The notes under the pieces were generated by a model, which had not been told where the DNA came from, ran no database searches, and was given only the letters and a program-made list of their open reading frames with translations. Both the position numbers and the translations under genes were made by a program. 64,000 nucleotides of DNA, taken from NCBI GenBank assembly GCA_034440575.1, contig JAOTOL010001503.1, positions 1,110,001 to 1,174,000 of the forward strand, given 5' to 3'. This DNA comes from Imbricaverruca yamaguchii. Lineage: Eukaryota; Arthropoda; Thecostraca; Neoverrucidae. Shown here one piece after another: positions 23,149-34,720 of the stretch; the first letter of the stretch is position 1; the number at the start of each line of letters is the position of its first letter.

Positions 23149-24664
23149 GTAGTGCTTAGCATTGGAGACTTATTTTGTTTTTAGGGGCATGGTATCTTGG
23201 GACAGTACCTACACAGTATTAGTGAGCTTACCGAGGGGGTGCGACTCCACCCCCCACCCCCACCCCCCACCCCCTACCCAACCCACACACACTGGCTCGC
23301 GCAAGGGGGAGGAAGCACCCCAGTGCCCCATACATTCCGCCGCCCATGCTGTGCACAGCTGGTAGTGGAGAATTGCGATCTTTCTTGACTGATGCGTCCC
23401 ATACTACGGTGCGCCGCAGGTGACTTCATGACGTGTTTCTGTTAACGGGGAATGCATTATTCCCTCCCAATTACTACCGTAATTGGCACATGTGAGTACA
23501 GACTGCATTTTCCAATGGAAACATGCAAGGCAGCCGGTAGTCTGGCGTTGGGACTGCGTCTTTGTGTCAAACTCCATCAGCCAACTTGGGTGACCACCGG
23601 CGGTGCATACAAATGCATCGCACCCCACCCCAGCGGCAGGCGGTCTGCTAATGTCGGCAGCCGCCGCTGCCAATCCCGGGACTCGCCATGAAGGATCACC
23701 ACTTAACCCTACGGACTAACGGCCACCCACTGAGCTGACCGAACGCTGTTGCCGGAACTGCTGAGCCGAGTAGCACTTTGTGGTAACCGTGTCCATATCT
23801 GCACATATCGGTTAGTCTAGTGACTGTTGGATACAGTAGATACGAACATCTTCATATAATATCACCAATACTTGTCTATCAGACTCGAAAATATAAAACA
23901 TGGACGTTACATATAACACCCTTCGACTTAGTCAGTTCGTTTCAAAATCCTGCATATCTTCTGTATTTTCAGGCACGGTGCATTGGAAGGTCTGGGAATG
24001 CTCAAAGAGACGAAACGCATATTATTCGCGAACTGAGCAAGACTTAATGACGAATATGCTATTTTCAAAATATATGAGAGCGGTGCTCGAAAAAAACACA
24101 CTGTTGTTTGACTTTGGAAACGCACGATCCATGACTTGGTATCCTTTCTTTCAGGTCACACAAAACTCGGATACCCCATGAATGTTGGGATGGAATGGGA
24201 TGTTACACTACTGCTGGCCAGGTCCCCTTGTGCTGCACAGGATGATCTTTATACAACAAAACCATGAATCCTCTCCAATTACTGGGATGACATTTGCTTT
24301 GGGATGCCCAAACAACTGCTGGGTGCTTAAATCTCATGGGGTGACCCTACAACAGCTGAAGTACTCGCTCAGCAGGTTTCAGTGATGTCCTACAACGTGT
24401 AGGATGTCCATATGCAGGCTCTTACAGTGAATCGGGTGGTACTCTGCAGATTGGGGGCTGGCTGGCTGTATTTTGGCAGCATGGGCGACAGAAAATATGT
24501 GGCGCTGCGCCTTCCCTTGCGCAAGCAAAGGGGCATCGCACCCCCTTGTTGATTTTATTAAAACGGCTTGCTCTTCCTAGATGCCAGGTTTCTTAAAATA
24601 AAACAAATCTTCAAAGGTAAGCACGGCATCGTTACACTTAACTTATACAGATATTTATAGAATA
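23149..24664. other. No gene recognised
   Basis: A CCCCCACCC-rich tract lies at 23,246-23,275. Frames on both strands are short and unconvincing. Confidence 0.5.
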
Positions 24665-25343
24665 CATATTAGACCGGTTCACATTTCAACTTTTTTCGAA
24701 GATAGCTTCATCTCGCATATTTTCCCATTGTTTGGTTCATTTTAAGTCCATTGGTGTTGGTTTTAGCAGGATCGATCAATATCTTAGGGTGCCGCATCGA
24801 CCCCAAAGTTTGGGTGTTCGGACTTCCAACTTGCCGTTTTTGCCCGCAAGTCTAGCGGTTTTCTACTCTGGTATCTCATCGTCAGGCAACATTCTGCAGA
24901 CTTACCTACCAGCGCATCCAGTAGCTTTCTACCTCGACATGTCTCCAGTGCATCGTTATTTGCAGCCCAAAGAGCGCGTTTTCTAGCGAGGAACTGGATA
25001 TGGGTCAGTGACGGTATAGTTGCCCGTCACCCTCATCTTCCTTGCACCAGATTTTTGCCAAGTCGCATACGCCCTGCGAAATGACGCTCTCAAGTCGGTA
25101 AGTAGATAACTCACACTCAGATCAGGTGTTTACTGTACCCTGGCAGTGAATTGAGTGATTTCCGGCATAATAACACTCGATAAGAGCATTAATAAATTGT
25201 AACCCAGATAATAAAATAGTCGCAGCCACTCGAACCATCTCGATACAACTGCAAAATCAGCCGTCGCGTTTCCGCGCTTTCATTTATTTATGGTGACTGG
25301 TAGGATCGCCAATGACTGAACACTGGATATGACTGTGACTGAA
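24665..25343 (+). repeat. 680-bp repeat E, single unit
   Basis: The whole stretch is the reverse complement of about 27,935-28,640 at roughly 93 percent identity by eye, from GACCGGTTCACATTTCAAC to CTGAACACTGAACAC. A matching 84-codon frame in both copies is part of the repeat and is not evidence of a gene. Confidence 0.88.
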
Positions 25344-25557
25344 CACTGAACACCTTGAGCATCAATGAGCGCTCGGCAATAGGCGAAACAATTGCAGGCG
25401 AATTTAAACGAACATGAAAGTAGATAACAAATAACTTATCACATCGTGTTAACAAATCACATCGAAATAACAAATCACATCGAGCGGTGGGTCAAGCCCC
25501 AGTGTTGCTGTCATGCAGAGACGAGACCTATTGCTTTTCGCGTTCATGGCAGCTTTG

Positions 25558-26893
25558 CTACTTCGGTAATCTCGCTCTGTGGCTCTCAACAGCTTGCAAG
25601 AACCACTGGAACTGGGACTCGTCGCCGACCATTCCAGCGAACTCCTTCAGCATGCTGATCCCCCGCTCGGCTAGATCATTTGTGACTTTGACCTCACGGA
25701 CAAAGTTCTCGAATTTCACGTAGTCGTCGTCCTCGCACCACTGCTGTGGCGGCCGCTTCAGCCAGGCGTGCGTGGACGGACCGATCAACTAAAAAAGGAG
25801 CCATGAGGTCTCGTCGACGAGATCCGACAGTCGCGTGCTCGCATCCAGGCATACTACGGGTACGTCCTCCTCAAGCCGCCGACCACGGAGACGCGGCGTC
25901 GCCCGCAGTCTCGCGCACATCTGTAATGAAGTTTTGCTCCCCCAGAGCTTTTTCAGACCTTTCCCACTTTGTCTGACGTAAACTATTAGGCATGTGAATA
26001 GACTATGAGCCTCGACGTTCGCGATTTTCTGAACCAGGTTATAATTTCAATAACTCTGAGTCCCCATCTCAGATCTCTGATTCAAACATGTATGCATCCA
26101 AGTCTTCATACAAACCCAGCCTGACACCATCTCAATCTCTTGTTAACGTTCACACACAATCTTCAACTTGTACACATATCGACTTTCAACATACTAACTC
26201 CCATCTCAAACGATTACATCTCAACAGTTATACAGCGGTTTCAGACAGTCAGTCTCAGACATACCTTCAATAGTGACCCCGGGCGGCCTCACTGCCTCAC
26301 TGCCTCTTTCCTCACTGCCCGCAAATGTGCCTTACCAGCATAGATCTTGTCTTGCCCAATCATCCGAAACTGCCTAGGACCCTTCTGGTCTCCATAGAAG
26401 GCTTCATCTTCAGCTCTGGTCTGAGCGGTCAGCACGCGGTTCCTCCTGATATCCTCCAGAGCACCAGGAGCTCCAATGTCCCATAGTTGGTCCAACTTCT
26501 CTACAAAAAGCCTTCTCTTGCCCTGTGGGTTTGATCGCCTTGTATTCTTCTCGAGTTTCCGCCACTCCGTGAAAAGTAACTCGAGCCTCCGCTGACAGTT
26601 GTATGGCCGCATGGGCCTGATACGGGCCACTTAAAAAAAAGGGAGCATATTCTCCACTGTGATCCTGCATGCTTCACTTTTGCCCTCACACCTTCACTCT
26701 CTTTCACGTGAAACAAGAACTGTAGCACTTGCCTTACTGTGGGCAACTGAGACCCTGTGATTGATGGTCTTGGTTGGCCCACCAAGAACTTCTCAGTGTC
26801 CTTTCTGAGTCTCATGGATTTGTCTTTTTCAGCACCTGGAGGAGGCTCTGCGCTGACCAGTTTCTTCCCACTTCTTGCGCTGATTGGCTCCAT
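25558..26893 (-). pseudogene. Internally deleted gene of an uncharacterised arthropod protein family
   Basis: Three protein-like blocks lie on the minus strand. Exon 1 runs from ATG 26,893 to 26,692 and includes QLPTVRQVLQFLFHVKESE. A 62-bp intron (26,691-26,630) starts GTGTGAG and ends in a T8-AAG acceptor. It restores frame exactly into exon 2 (26,629 to about 26,336; LLFTEWRKLEKNTRR, EKLDQLWDI), which ends at a GTAAGG donor. A final block (25,788-25,558; GPSTHAWLKRPPQQW, VTNDLAERGISMLKEF) follows a TTTTTTAG acceptor. From memory, this head and tail occur in longer uncharacterised arthropod proteins, possibly mobile-element related. Roughly 400 central residues have no room here and the last two blocks do not join in frame, so I infer an internal deletion. 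Confidence 0.6.
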
Positions 26894-26899
26894 AACAGG

Positions 26900-26934
26900 C
26901 AATTCCTTTGGTGTCTCTAACACCAAAGGAATTG
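26900..26934. repeat. Perfect 15-bp-arm hairpin
   Basis: CAATTCCTTTGGTGT and its exact reverse complement are separated by 5 nt. It lies just upstream of the ATG of the minus-strand pseudogene. Confidence 0.9.
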
Positions 26935-27649
26935 TCTGTTAATTACATTATGCTGGGGAGGGGGACCTCATAATGAACAACGTCACCCATATGATCCAGT
27001 GTTAAGAATGCATAGGTAGCATTTGGAAGGTGGGAAGGGAAGGGGAGCGGTGAAAGCCAATGCGGTGTAAGGTAATTTTATGGACATACCCAAATGTTAT
27101 AACAAATCTTTCAAGCTCATGAGTGGCTAGAAATTCACCTGTCAAAAATCGAGTAGGTTAGTTATTAATGGAAAACGAGCATCAGTCCCTGTTGTGTGAA
27201 GTTCCATCCAGCAACAGCCGTTCCTTTGGCTTGGCATTGACAGAGCACTTTCGAGGCTTTTATGTTTCAAGTGTTTCATAACTGGATTTTCAGTGAGCGT
27301 CCATCACCATAAAAACGTCGCAGGTTGACAAAAGCAGGGTAGGAAAGAGTTGACGAACCTGGGATGGTATTTTGAAATACTGGCCCAGGTTCTCCAACAT
27401 ATGGCATATTTTGCAAAGCATCTTGTGATAATTTCCTTCGTGGGTCAGGAAAACCTTTTTGAGGGATGATTTTTGGAGCTAATTTTTGAGTCATCATTTT
27501 CAGGATGATGTGGCATCATGGCGATCTCATCTGTCCATTCCCACCCATTCAACACTCTCCATCACCTCAAGCCTTACAAAAATGGTCAAAAAGTATCTAA
27601 GTACGGCTAACTCTGAAGACTTCTTTGGCCATACTAAGGACGGACTTCT
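26935..27649. other. No gene recognised
   Basis: Short frames only. Confidence 0.5.
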
Positions 27650-28640
27650 TCATACCTCATAATTTGCACCACATGGTGACAGTGACGTCGCAAGTTGGTA
27701 AGTCTGCAGAATGTTGCCTAATGATGAGATACCAAAGTGGAAAACCGCTGGATTTGCGACCAAAAAAAAGATCGATTTGGAAGTCCGAACATGCAAACTT
27801 TAGGGTCGACGCGGCACCCGAAGATATTGATCGATCCTGCTAAAACCAACACCAATGGACCTCAAATGAACCAAATAATTCGAAAAATTGCGAGATGAAG
27901 TTATCTTCGAAACAGGTTGAAATGTGAACCTGTCTAGTGTTCAGTGTTCAGTCACAGTCATATCCAGTGTTCAGTCATTGGCGATCCTACCAGTCACCAT
28001 AAATAAATGAATGCGCGGAAATGCGACGGCTGATTTTGCAGTTGTATCGAGATGGTTCGAGTGGCTGCGACTATTTTATTATCTGGGTTAAAATTTGTTG
28101 AGGCTCTTATCGAGTGTTATTATGCCGGAAATCACTCAATTCACTGCCAGGGTACAGTGAACACCTGATTTGAGTGTGAGTTATGCATTTACCGACTTGG
28201 GAGCGTCATTTCGCAGGGCGTATGCGACTTGGCAAAAATCTGGTGGAAGCAAGATCAGGGTAACGGGCAAGCATACCGTCACTGACCTATATCCAGTTCC
28301 TTGCTAGAAAACGCGCTCTTTGGGCTGCAAATAACGATGCACTGGAGACATGTCGAGGTAGAAAGCTACTGGATGCGCTGGTAGGTAAGTCTGCAGAATG
28401 TTGCCTGACGATGAGATACCAGAGTAGAAAACCGCTAGACTTGCGGGCAAAAACGGCAAGTTGGAAGTCCGAACACGCAAACTTTGGGGTCGATGCGGCA
28501 CCCTAAGATATTGATCGATCCTGGTAAAACCAACACCAATGGACTTAAAATGAACCAAACAATGGGAAAATATGCGAGATGAAGCTATCTTCGAAAAAAG
28601 TTCAAATGTGAACCGGTCTAATACATATTCGTACTTTTTC
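27650..28640 (-). repeat. 680-bp repeat E, about 1.4 units in tandem, inverted to the first copy
   Basis: Minus-strand unit 1 runs about 28,640 to 27,945. A second unit starts immediately (GGTTCACATTTCAACCTG) and breaks off at 27,650. The monomer-to-monomer junction, CTGAACACT-AGACAGGTTCAC, shows head-to-tail tandem structure. Confidence 0.85.
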
Positions 28641-28962
28641 TGGTAACTTCTCCAGAACGAAAAACACTTCAAAGATAATTATTGCTCGGGTACACAGCAC
28701 GCTTTGCTAGGCATGACTGCTGAAATTCACTTGTGATCTTGTTTGCGACATTTGAAGCGAAAGCTGCAGTCACTTCACTCGGATAACTTTACCCAGCGGC
28801 AGATCCAGTGGAGCCTATGTTTACATGCTAACTGGGGACGAACATTTTGCTAACCATCTAAAAATTCAATAAATTAGGGTTAAATACACACATCCCGAAC
28901 AAATTCCTCGTTTTCGGTACGTTTTGCCATCATCATTTCCCCTGTTCAAATGTATTAAAGCC
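28641..28962. other. No gene recognised
   Basis: AT-rich spacer with no reading frame of note. Confidence 0.5.
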
Positions 28963-29102
28963 AGGGATGCGGAGCCGGAGCCGGAGCCGCCGGAGCCGGA
29001 ACATTTTGCCCAGAGCCGGAGCTGGAGCCGCCGGGATATTTTACTCGGAGCCGGAGTCGGAGCCGGAGTCGTCAAAAGCAGGGCGGCTCCGACCCCGAAA
29101 GA
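28963..29102 (+). mobile_element. hAT-like MITE fragment with (GGAGCC)n core, copy 1
   Basis: Starts with CAGGGATGCGGAGCC, followed by GGAGCC-rich blocks separated by GGAACATTTTGCCC and GGGATATTTTACTCGGAGCC. A copy at 30.66-30.80 kb ends with the inverse of this terminus (GGCTCCGCATCCCTG). CAGGG-type ends are typical of hAT elements; MITE status is inferred. Confidence 0.6.
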
Positions 29103-29353
29103 CTTGTAGATGAAACAAAGTTAGCATACGTGAAATGAACACATTATACCTAGTATGGTATGGTATAGTATGAAAACGCATTTTTTAAAGCCAAAATGTT
29201 TAAATACGAGCAACATGTAAAAATATCATCAACTACTGGTAGAATAACCAATAACCATATTCTAGCCTCAGCATTCGATGCAATAGTTCCATGTTTAGTT
29301 TAGTTAAGTTCATTGTTTCCATCATCAACGGGTTGTTGTACTTTATTAGAGAC

Positions 29354-29521
29354 AGGGACGAGTAGCCTAGGGGTAAGTAGCTCGTCTCACAATCGAAAGG
29401 TTGTGGGTTCGAGTCCCACCCGACGCTACTCTTCGCCCACGACCAATCGGCGTGAGAGATTGGCGACGCTCCATGACTCAACGGTCGATGTGTCGTAAAA
29501 CCAATAACCAACCAACAAACA
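29354..29521 (+). mobile_element. tRNA-derived SINE, family 1, full-length copy b with target-site duplications
   Basis: The 168-bp element has an A-box-like TAGCCTAGGGG, a B box GGTTCGAGTCC and an anticodon-arm region with TCACAA, resembling a tRNA-Val(CAC) ancestor. It continues into a body with CCAATCGGCGTGAGAGATTGG (self-complementary) and an ACCAATAACCAACCAAC tail. An 11-bp duplication, TTATTAGAGAC, flanks it exactly at 29,343-29,353 and 29,522-29,532. Confidence 0.93.
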
Positions 29522-29532
29522 TTATTAGAGAC

Positions 29533-30654
29533 GAGGTCAAACATTACGATTTACAACAATGGTGTTCCTTGGACCGCTCACGGGATGGGGAGTGTTGTTG
29601 TTTCGAGTCTCCCCTCTTCTGATTTCCCCAATACGGCACGAAGCGAGGGTCAGTTTACGAGGGCATGACACCGAAAAGTGATTTGGGCTGGGGCAGGCGT
29701 TTATCTAAAGATAGATACAGGGTTTTATGGGAAAATTGCTTACAATTGTCTGAAGTTTGCGCCTCTGAGTGGTCGCGACTAACTTTTTTACATCCCCTAG
29801 CTCTTATTTAATCCGTCTCCCGTGTCGGGGGCGTCTTCAACCGCCCCCTCAGGTTTTTCGCGGATAGCGGACGAACGGCGCGCAGCAGCACGCCCAAATT
29901 TGGCATACATTTTCCCACATCAATTTGACATGCTGATTCAAAATGTTTAGGTCAGGTCATCTAGGATCAAGGAGTTAGTCAAGGGCAAGTGAGGTCACCC
30001 CCAAAAAAGTTAAACCAGTCGTCACGCTTTAACGGATACAGATATTTTAATGAAACTTTCAGAGTTCGCTTATCTTTACGGATGCAGCAAAACGTACGAG
30101 TTGATTTTTTTTTCGTTTTTGACTACATAAATTTTGCGTATTTGCCAAATTGCAGTTCAAATACACGATTCTGGCTAAAGTAAGCACTTTTTATAAGGGC
30201 AAGTTGACTTCTAACGTTTCTCGGTCTGCTCCACCCATTGGAAAAGGAAAATTAAAGAAAACTTGAAAACTCAAAATTGTGAAATATTTATTTTAAAAAA
30301 ATATTTTTCGGGCCAAAAAATTATCCACCTGGTCGAGTTCGCTGTCCTTTTCTCATTCCAAATACATTTTGTTGTTTGATATATCCCCCAAAATGAACTA
30401 CCCAGAGTCAAAAACATAATGTAAGTCGTGAAAAGTCTTGAAAATCTAGCCCATCTGGTGACGTCACTTGGGATTTTTTTTTAGGGTGGACCCGGACCCT
30501 ACTCGTCGAGCACTTTATGATGACACCTCTTTCGCTTTCGTGCGATGCTTAGTTTGGATTTTAGAAGGGCTCTTCAACCGCCCCCCCCCCCTCCGAGATG
30601 GGGGTGGGAGGATTTGACCGGAAAGACGGTGCGGGTTAATGGATCGATCACGTA
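29533..30654. other. No gene recognised
   Basis: AT-rich stretches and a CCCCCCCCCC run near 30,580. No supported exon. Confidence 0.5.
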
Positions 30655-30802
30655 TGGAATGTACGGAGCCGGAACCAGAGCCGGAGCCGGTACATTCTGC
30701 CCGGAGCCGGAATCGGAGCCGGAGCCGCCGGGATATTTTACTCGGAGCCAGAACCGGAGCCGGAGCCGTCCAAAATTTTCTCGGCTCCGCATCCCTGATT
30801 AA
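30655..30802 (+). mobile_element. hAT-like MITE fragment with (GGAGCC)n core, copy 2
   Basis: Same orientation and block order as 28,963-29,102. It keeps the right terminus GGCTCCGCATCCCTG but lacks the matching left terminus. Confidence 0.6.
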
Positions 30803-31828
30803 AGCATACCTTGGGATCTAGAGGTCACTTGCACTAAGGGTACGTTCTTCCGAGGGCGTAGCCAAGAATTTCCTAGTGGAGGATCGACAAAAAAGATGTT
30901 AAGAAAGGGGAAGCGTTCGGCGAAACGAAAATGTATGGTTTGCGTTTTGAAAAATCACAAGATGTCTTTCTTGCTCTAGTGTATTTTGTTTGCTAAGGGA
31001 GAGGGCAGTGCCTAGCAAGCAAACAAGAGTGATGTGAACAGTCAAAAAGATTTCAGCAGGGATGCCTAGCAAACAAGATTACCCGTGGATGTGCTTCTGC
31101 GTCCTCCAGAATGGCGTTCCCACAGGAACGGTCGCTTACAGCTTATCTTCCTCTCTTTTCAGCTCAGGTAAATTTTAGGTAAATTTCGCTGGTAAATTTT
31201 AGCCTCTGTGAGATTTGAGCTCACCTGATATTTTTTTTCTCAATTGATGCTGCTCCCCCATGGAGATGGTGCCTGGTCCACCAGACGAATGCTCTTAATT
31301 TAATTGCATTGGCATGCCATTGCGTCTGCCAATGATTTAGTCATTTGCTTTTGCGAACATGCTTAGGATCGTAAAGCCTTGATCCTTGGAGTCATGATAT
31401 GAAGATAATTCCCTTCCTCGTTGAAAATAATTCCCTTCGACAGTCGTCTTCTTGATCTGACTAGACTAGATAACTGCCTGGAAGCAATGATACGGCAAAG
31501 GTGTGTCGAGTATGAGAGACATGCCTTTTTGCGTTATTCAGCTACACCAATGATTACTTTTGGCCAATGGCCACGCTAGGCTAGTCATTATACTGTGCTG
31601 CGGTGTGTGCCTAAATTTTCATGGTGGCGCTCGCTTGGCCCGGGAAAGCATTTACATTCTGGAGCGGCACCCAGAAGGGTGCCTGTACTAGTACAGCCAA
31701 ACAAGACGCCAGTGTTCTAGTAGGGCGCCCACATTTGCATCAGGGATGTTAACTGTCTGAAACGGCGCCTTCAATTTCAACAGAAGCATTACCTGACCCC
31801 TGTAACCTCCTGACTGCAATAATACCGG
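30803..31828. other. No gene recognised
   Basis: The phrase GAAAATGTATGGTTTGCGT near 30,928 recurs near 35,918 with similar flanks, suggesting another dispersed repeat. A GCCTAGCAA phrase is doubled near 31,010 and 31,062. Confidence 0.45.
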
Positions 31829-32250
31829 TCGGCCCATGCGAGTACCTGCATTCTCAAAGCACCCATCCGCCCAAAATGATGCCTTTCTTGTCGGGAGAGG
31901 AGCATATCATGTAGCCAATTATGGCCCTGATATTACAAAGAGTTGTAACCACATCGCCCAGAAAGGTGCCTACATTTCCAAGGCACACAGCTGTCCGAGA
32001 AAAAAAAACCTGTACTAGGTGAGATAGGTGCCGGACGGCGACTGACGGACATCTTTTCCATCTTTCTTACTATTTTGCAGATTTTAGCTGGGTGGATCAA
32101 CTCGATCGAATGCTGATTCGATTAGGACGCTTGTCTACCCACCTAACATGCTATCCGAGATTCCGCTCCCCTTGTCGATCGTTGAGTTGATGTCCTGGGT
32201 TAATAGTATGCTCATTGTCGAGGACGCTATGTCGCCCATAACATGAATCT
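31829..32250 (+). repeat. Dispersed repeat B, copy 2
   Basis: Partner of 22,701-23,148. Here B precedes A, whereas A precedes B at 21.7-23.1 kb. Confidence 0.8.
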
Positions 32251-32979
32251 TGATGACGCGCCGACGGCCCGTTTATCGTCCTGTGGTGAGATGATAACCC
32301 TTCTAGTCAAGGTTAAAAATGCTATCGAGATGGACACTCATGTGATTCGCTCACCTCCACGGTTTCTCCACGGTATCGAATATCAATGACCTAGCTTGCC
32401 AGGTGACCTTTGTGGAGTTAGAAGTAATCTTATGAATGTGCACCTAAGACTGAACTAGGCGTCTAATCTTGCCCCTGGGCATTACAGAAAGAATGCCTTC
32501 TGCCACTATTAAAGAAGTGTCTAAAATTATGTAAACCTCACCTAGCACCATAACTGTTCGTAGAAATTTGCAAATCACACACAACTAGTACCCGTGGTAT
32601 TGATAATTACTGGTGAACACATTCAGCGCGTACATCTACATCTAAGGTAAAAATTCGATTCGTACGTCAGCCCACCTCCCCTCCCTTGTCCAACCCCGGA
32701 GTCGCAGCTGTGTGGAAGACGCTGGATAAAATATGGCCTTAATGACACGTGCATGGCTTGGATTGGATGCTGCATGCGGTGGCACGACAGCAAAGTCTGA
32801 CCTCTCCGTGCTCGTGGTTGCTGCCATGGGTGTAATATCTGGGGGCTGGGGAGGACATGTCCCTCCCAAGTTGTGAAAAGTGGCGATTTTCCCCATGAAT
32901 TTATTTCGTGTCCCTCCAAAACCTCCAAAGCCAGGGGTGTGGTGTTGTATACTTTTGGAGGGGCATGTGCCCTCTCAAT
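32251..32979. other. No gene recognised
   Basis: The longest minus-strand frame (32,623-33,180) overlaps repeat A and lacks any recognisable domain. Confidence 0.45.
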
Positions 32980-33490
32980 GTTCAATTTTGCTCCTTCAAT
33001 AGTACAAATTCCCTTCAATATGAAATGGAAATGGGCATGCAGGGAAAATAATAGAACTGTGGGCTGCGATCGGAGTGGGAGCGCGGACAGCTCAGGCGAT
33101 GGTCCCATTGATGGCCCCTCCGATGGTCTCGCCGATGGCCCCACCGATGGCTCTGGAACTCGTGACATCCGTCGGTTCACTCCGGTGACCTGTCACTCAG
33201 GACGGTTTCCAGGCGACTGACCACCACCGACAACGTCGCGATAAGACCATGTAGTGTGGACAGCGTACTGGTGTCAAGAGACACTTCGCCGACTGGCACC
33301 GTCTGCGCTGCTGAGCATCCTGCCGCCATTTACACCAGACCTGAAGCGAAGGATTGCAAGAATCTTCCAGCTGCGGTAGCCAGTTGATACAGAGGAGCTT
33401 CCTCTGACGGCAGCGATAATGCTGCCGAAGCATGCGGCAGCCGTTGAAGAAATAGTCGTTCATCAACTGACGGACGTGTGGGGCATCCCT
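32980..33490 (+). repeat. Dispersed repeat A, copy 2
   Basis: Partner of 21,727-22,234, with fewer and differently ordered GATGGCCCC-type subrepeats. Confidence 0.8.
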
Positions 33491-33499
33491 TCTTGTGCC

Positions 33500-34720
33500 C
33501 AGTTGATTGCTTCAAAATGTCGGACCGGGCCCTTGAAAATGTCGTTGGGCCTCAAAAATTCGCGCCGGGACCCCGAGAGGTGGCGTCAGTTCCCCATGAT
33601 ATCACGCTAAGGTTTTAAAAGGTCGCATCGAGCCCCTGTAAACCACGCTGGGGGCCAAATAGTTTCTCCGGGAACCCGAATATGACACTGAGCCCAAAAT
33701 AGACTGGCTGGACTCGAAAAAGACTGGCCGGGCCCTCAAAATCACACTGGGTCCCAAAAGGTCGGGCCGGGGGCCCTGATAATCGCTCCGGGGGCGCAAA
33801 AAGTTGCACCCGGGCTCCCTGAAAACCACGCTGAGGGCAGAAAAAGTCATGCTGTGGTCCTCGAAAATCACGATGGGGCCGCAGAAAGACGGACTGGGCC
33901 GCTGAAGATCACGGGGTGAGTCAAAAGTTCGCACCCTCGCCCAGAAAATCACGTTGGGGATCGAAAAAGTCGTACCGTGGCTCTTTAAAATCACAACGGG
34001 GACTAAAAACATTGGACCGTGGCCACTGAAAATCACGCTGAGCTTGAAGATACAAAAACAAAAAATAGTGCGAAAGTAGGAAAGATAAAAGTACAACTCG
34101 CTCCGATAATTAGCACTAAGTCCCCCCCCCAAAAAAAAACCCGCCTTGAATCCAAAATTCCTGTCGGTTCTCCCATATATCCTGGTCGGGGCTTCAAAAA
34201 TTAACCTCGGGGCTCCTAAAAATTGACGTCGGCGGTCCCAGCTAAGCACAGCGCGGCCCCAAAATCGCATGGAAACCCGGCAAGGATCAAGCCAGAGCCC
34301 TTAAAAATAGAAATTACGAAAAATAAATGCTCCAGCCAGGAAAATCGTTCCTTAGCTCAAATATACCACCAGATCCCTTAACAAATCACATACGACACCT
34401 GAAAACGTACCGGAGCTCGAAATATCGCTGCGGGAGACGATACAAAAATGTCACTGGGGCCCGGAGAATCCGGCCGTGGTGGTTCGAACTTTACATAATT
34501 TAGGTCAACCAAAAATTGCGTGGAGCCCAGAAAACTGGCGTCGGATCCTCCGGAACCACGCGCCTGGGCTCGAAAAGTCGCGACAGGACCCCGATGAATT
34601 ATAATGGAGCCCCCAATATCGTGCTGAGATCCCACAAATATGAGCGAGGAACCCAAAATAAACACAGGCGTATCCTAAGAGCACAACTGAAGAACGAAAA
34701 TACGCGTGGTCCTCCAAAGC
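33500..34720 (+). repeat. GGGCCC-patterned degenerate satellite, array 1
   Basis: Two alternating half-units of about 25-30 bp recur many times: one near GAAAATCACGCTGGGGCCC, the other near GAAAAAGTCGCACCGGGCCC. Divergence grows toward the right end. The long minus-strand frame at 33,602-34,270 is a by-product. An inverted array of the same family lies at 45.56-46.39 kb. Confidence 0.8.

Noticed and set aside
24732..24986. 84-codon frame conserved in an inverted copy at 28.3-28.6 kb
   Set aside because: Conservation is explained by DNA-level repeat identity across coding and non-coding parts alike.
29355..29430. A functional tRNA-Val gene
   Set aside because: The acceptor stem does not close and the same head occurs three times with a shared SINE body and target-site duplications.
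32623..33180. 185-codon minus-strand frame
   Set aside because: Half of it is repeat A with GPSxGPS-type minisatellite translation; no domain or splice support.
33602..34270. 222-codon minus-strand frame rich in GP and FG
   Set aside because: By-product of the GGGCCC satellite, with the same phrase repeated.
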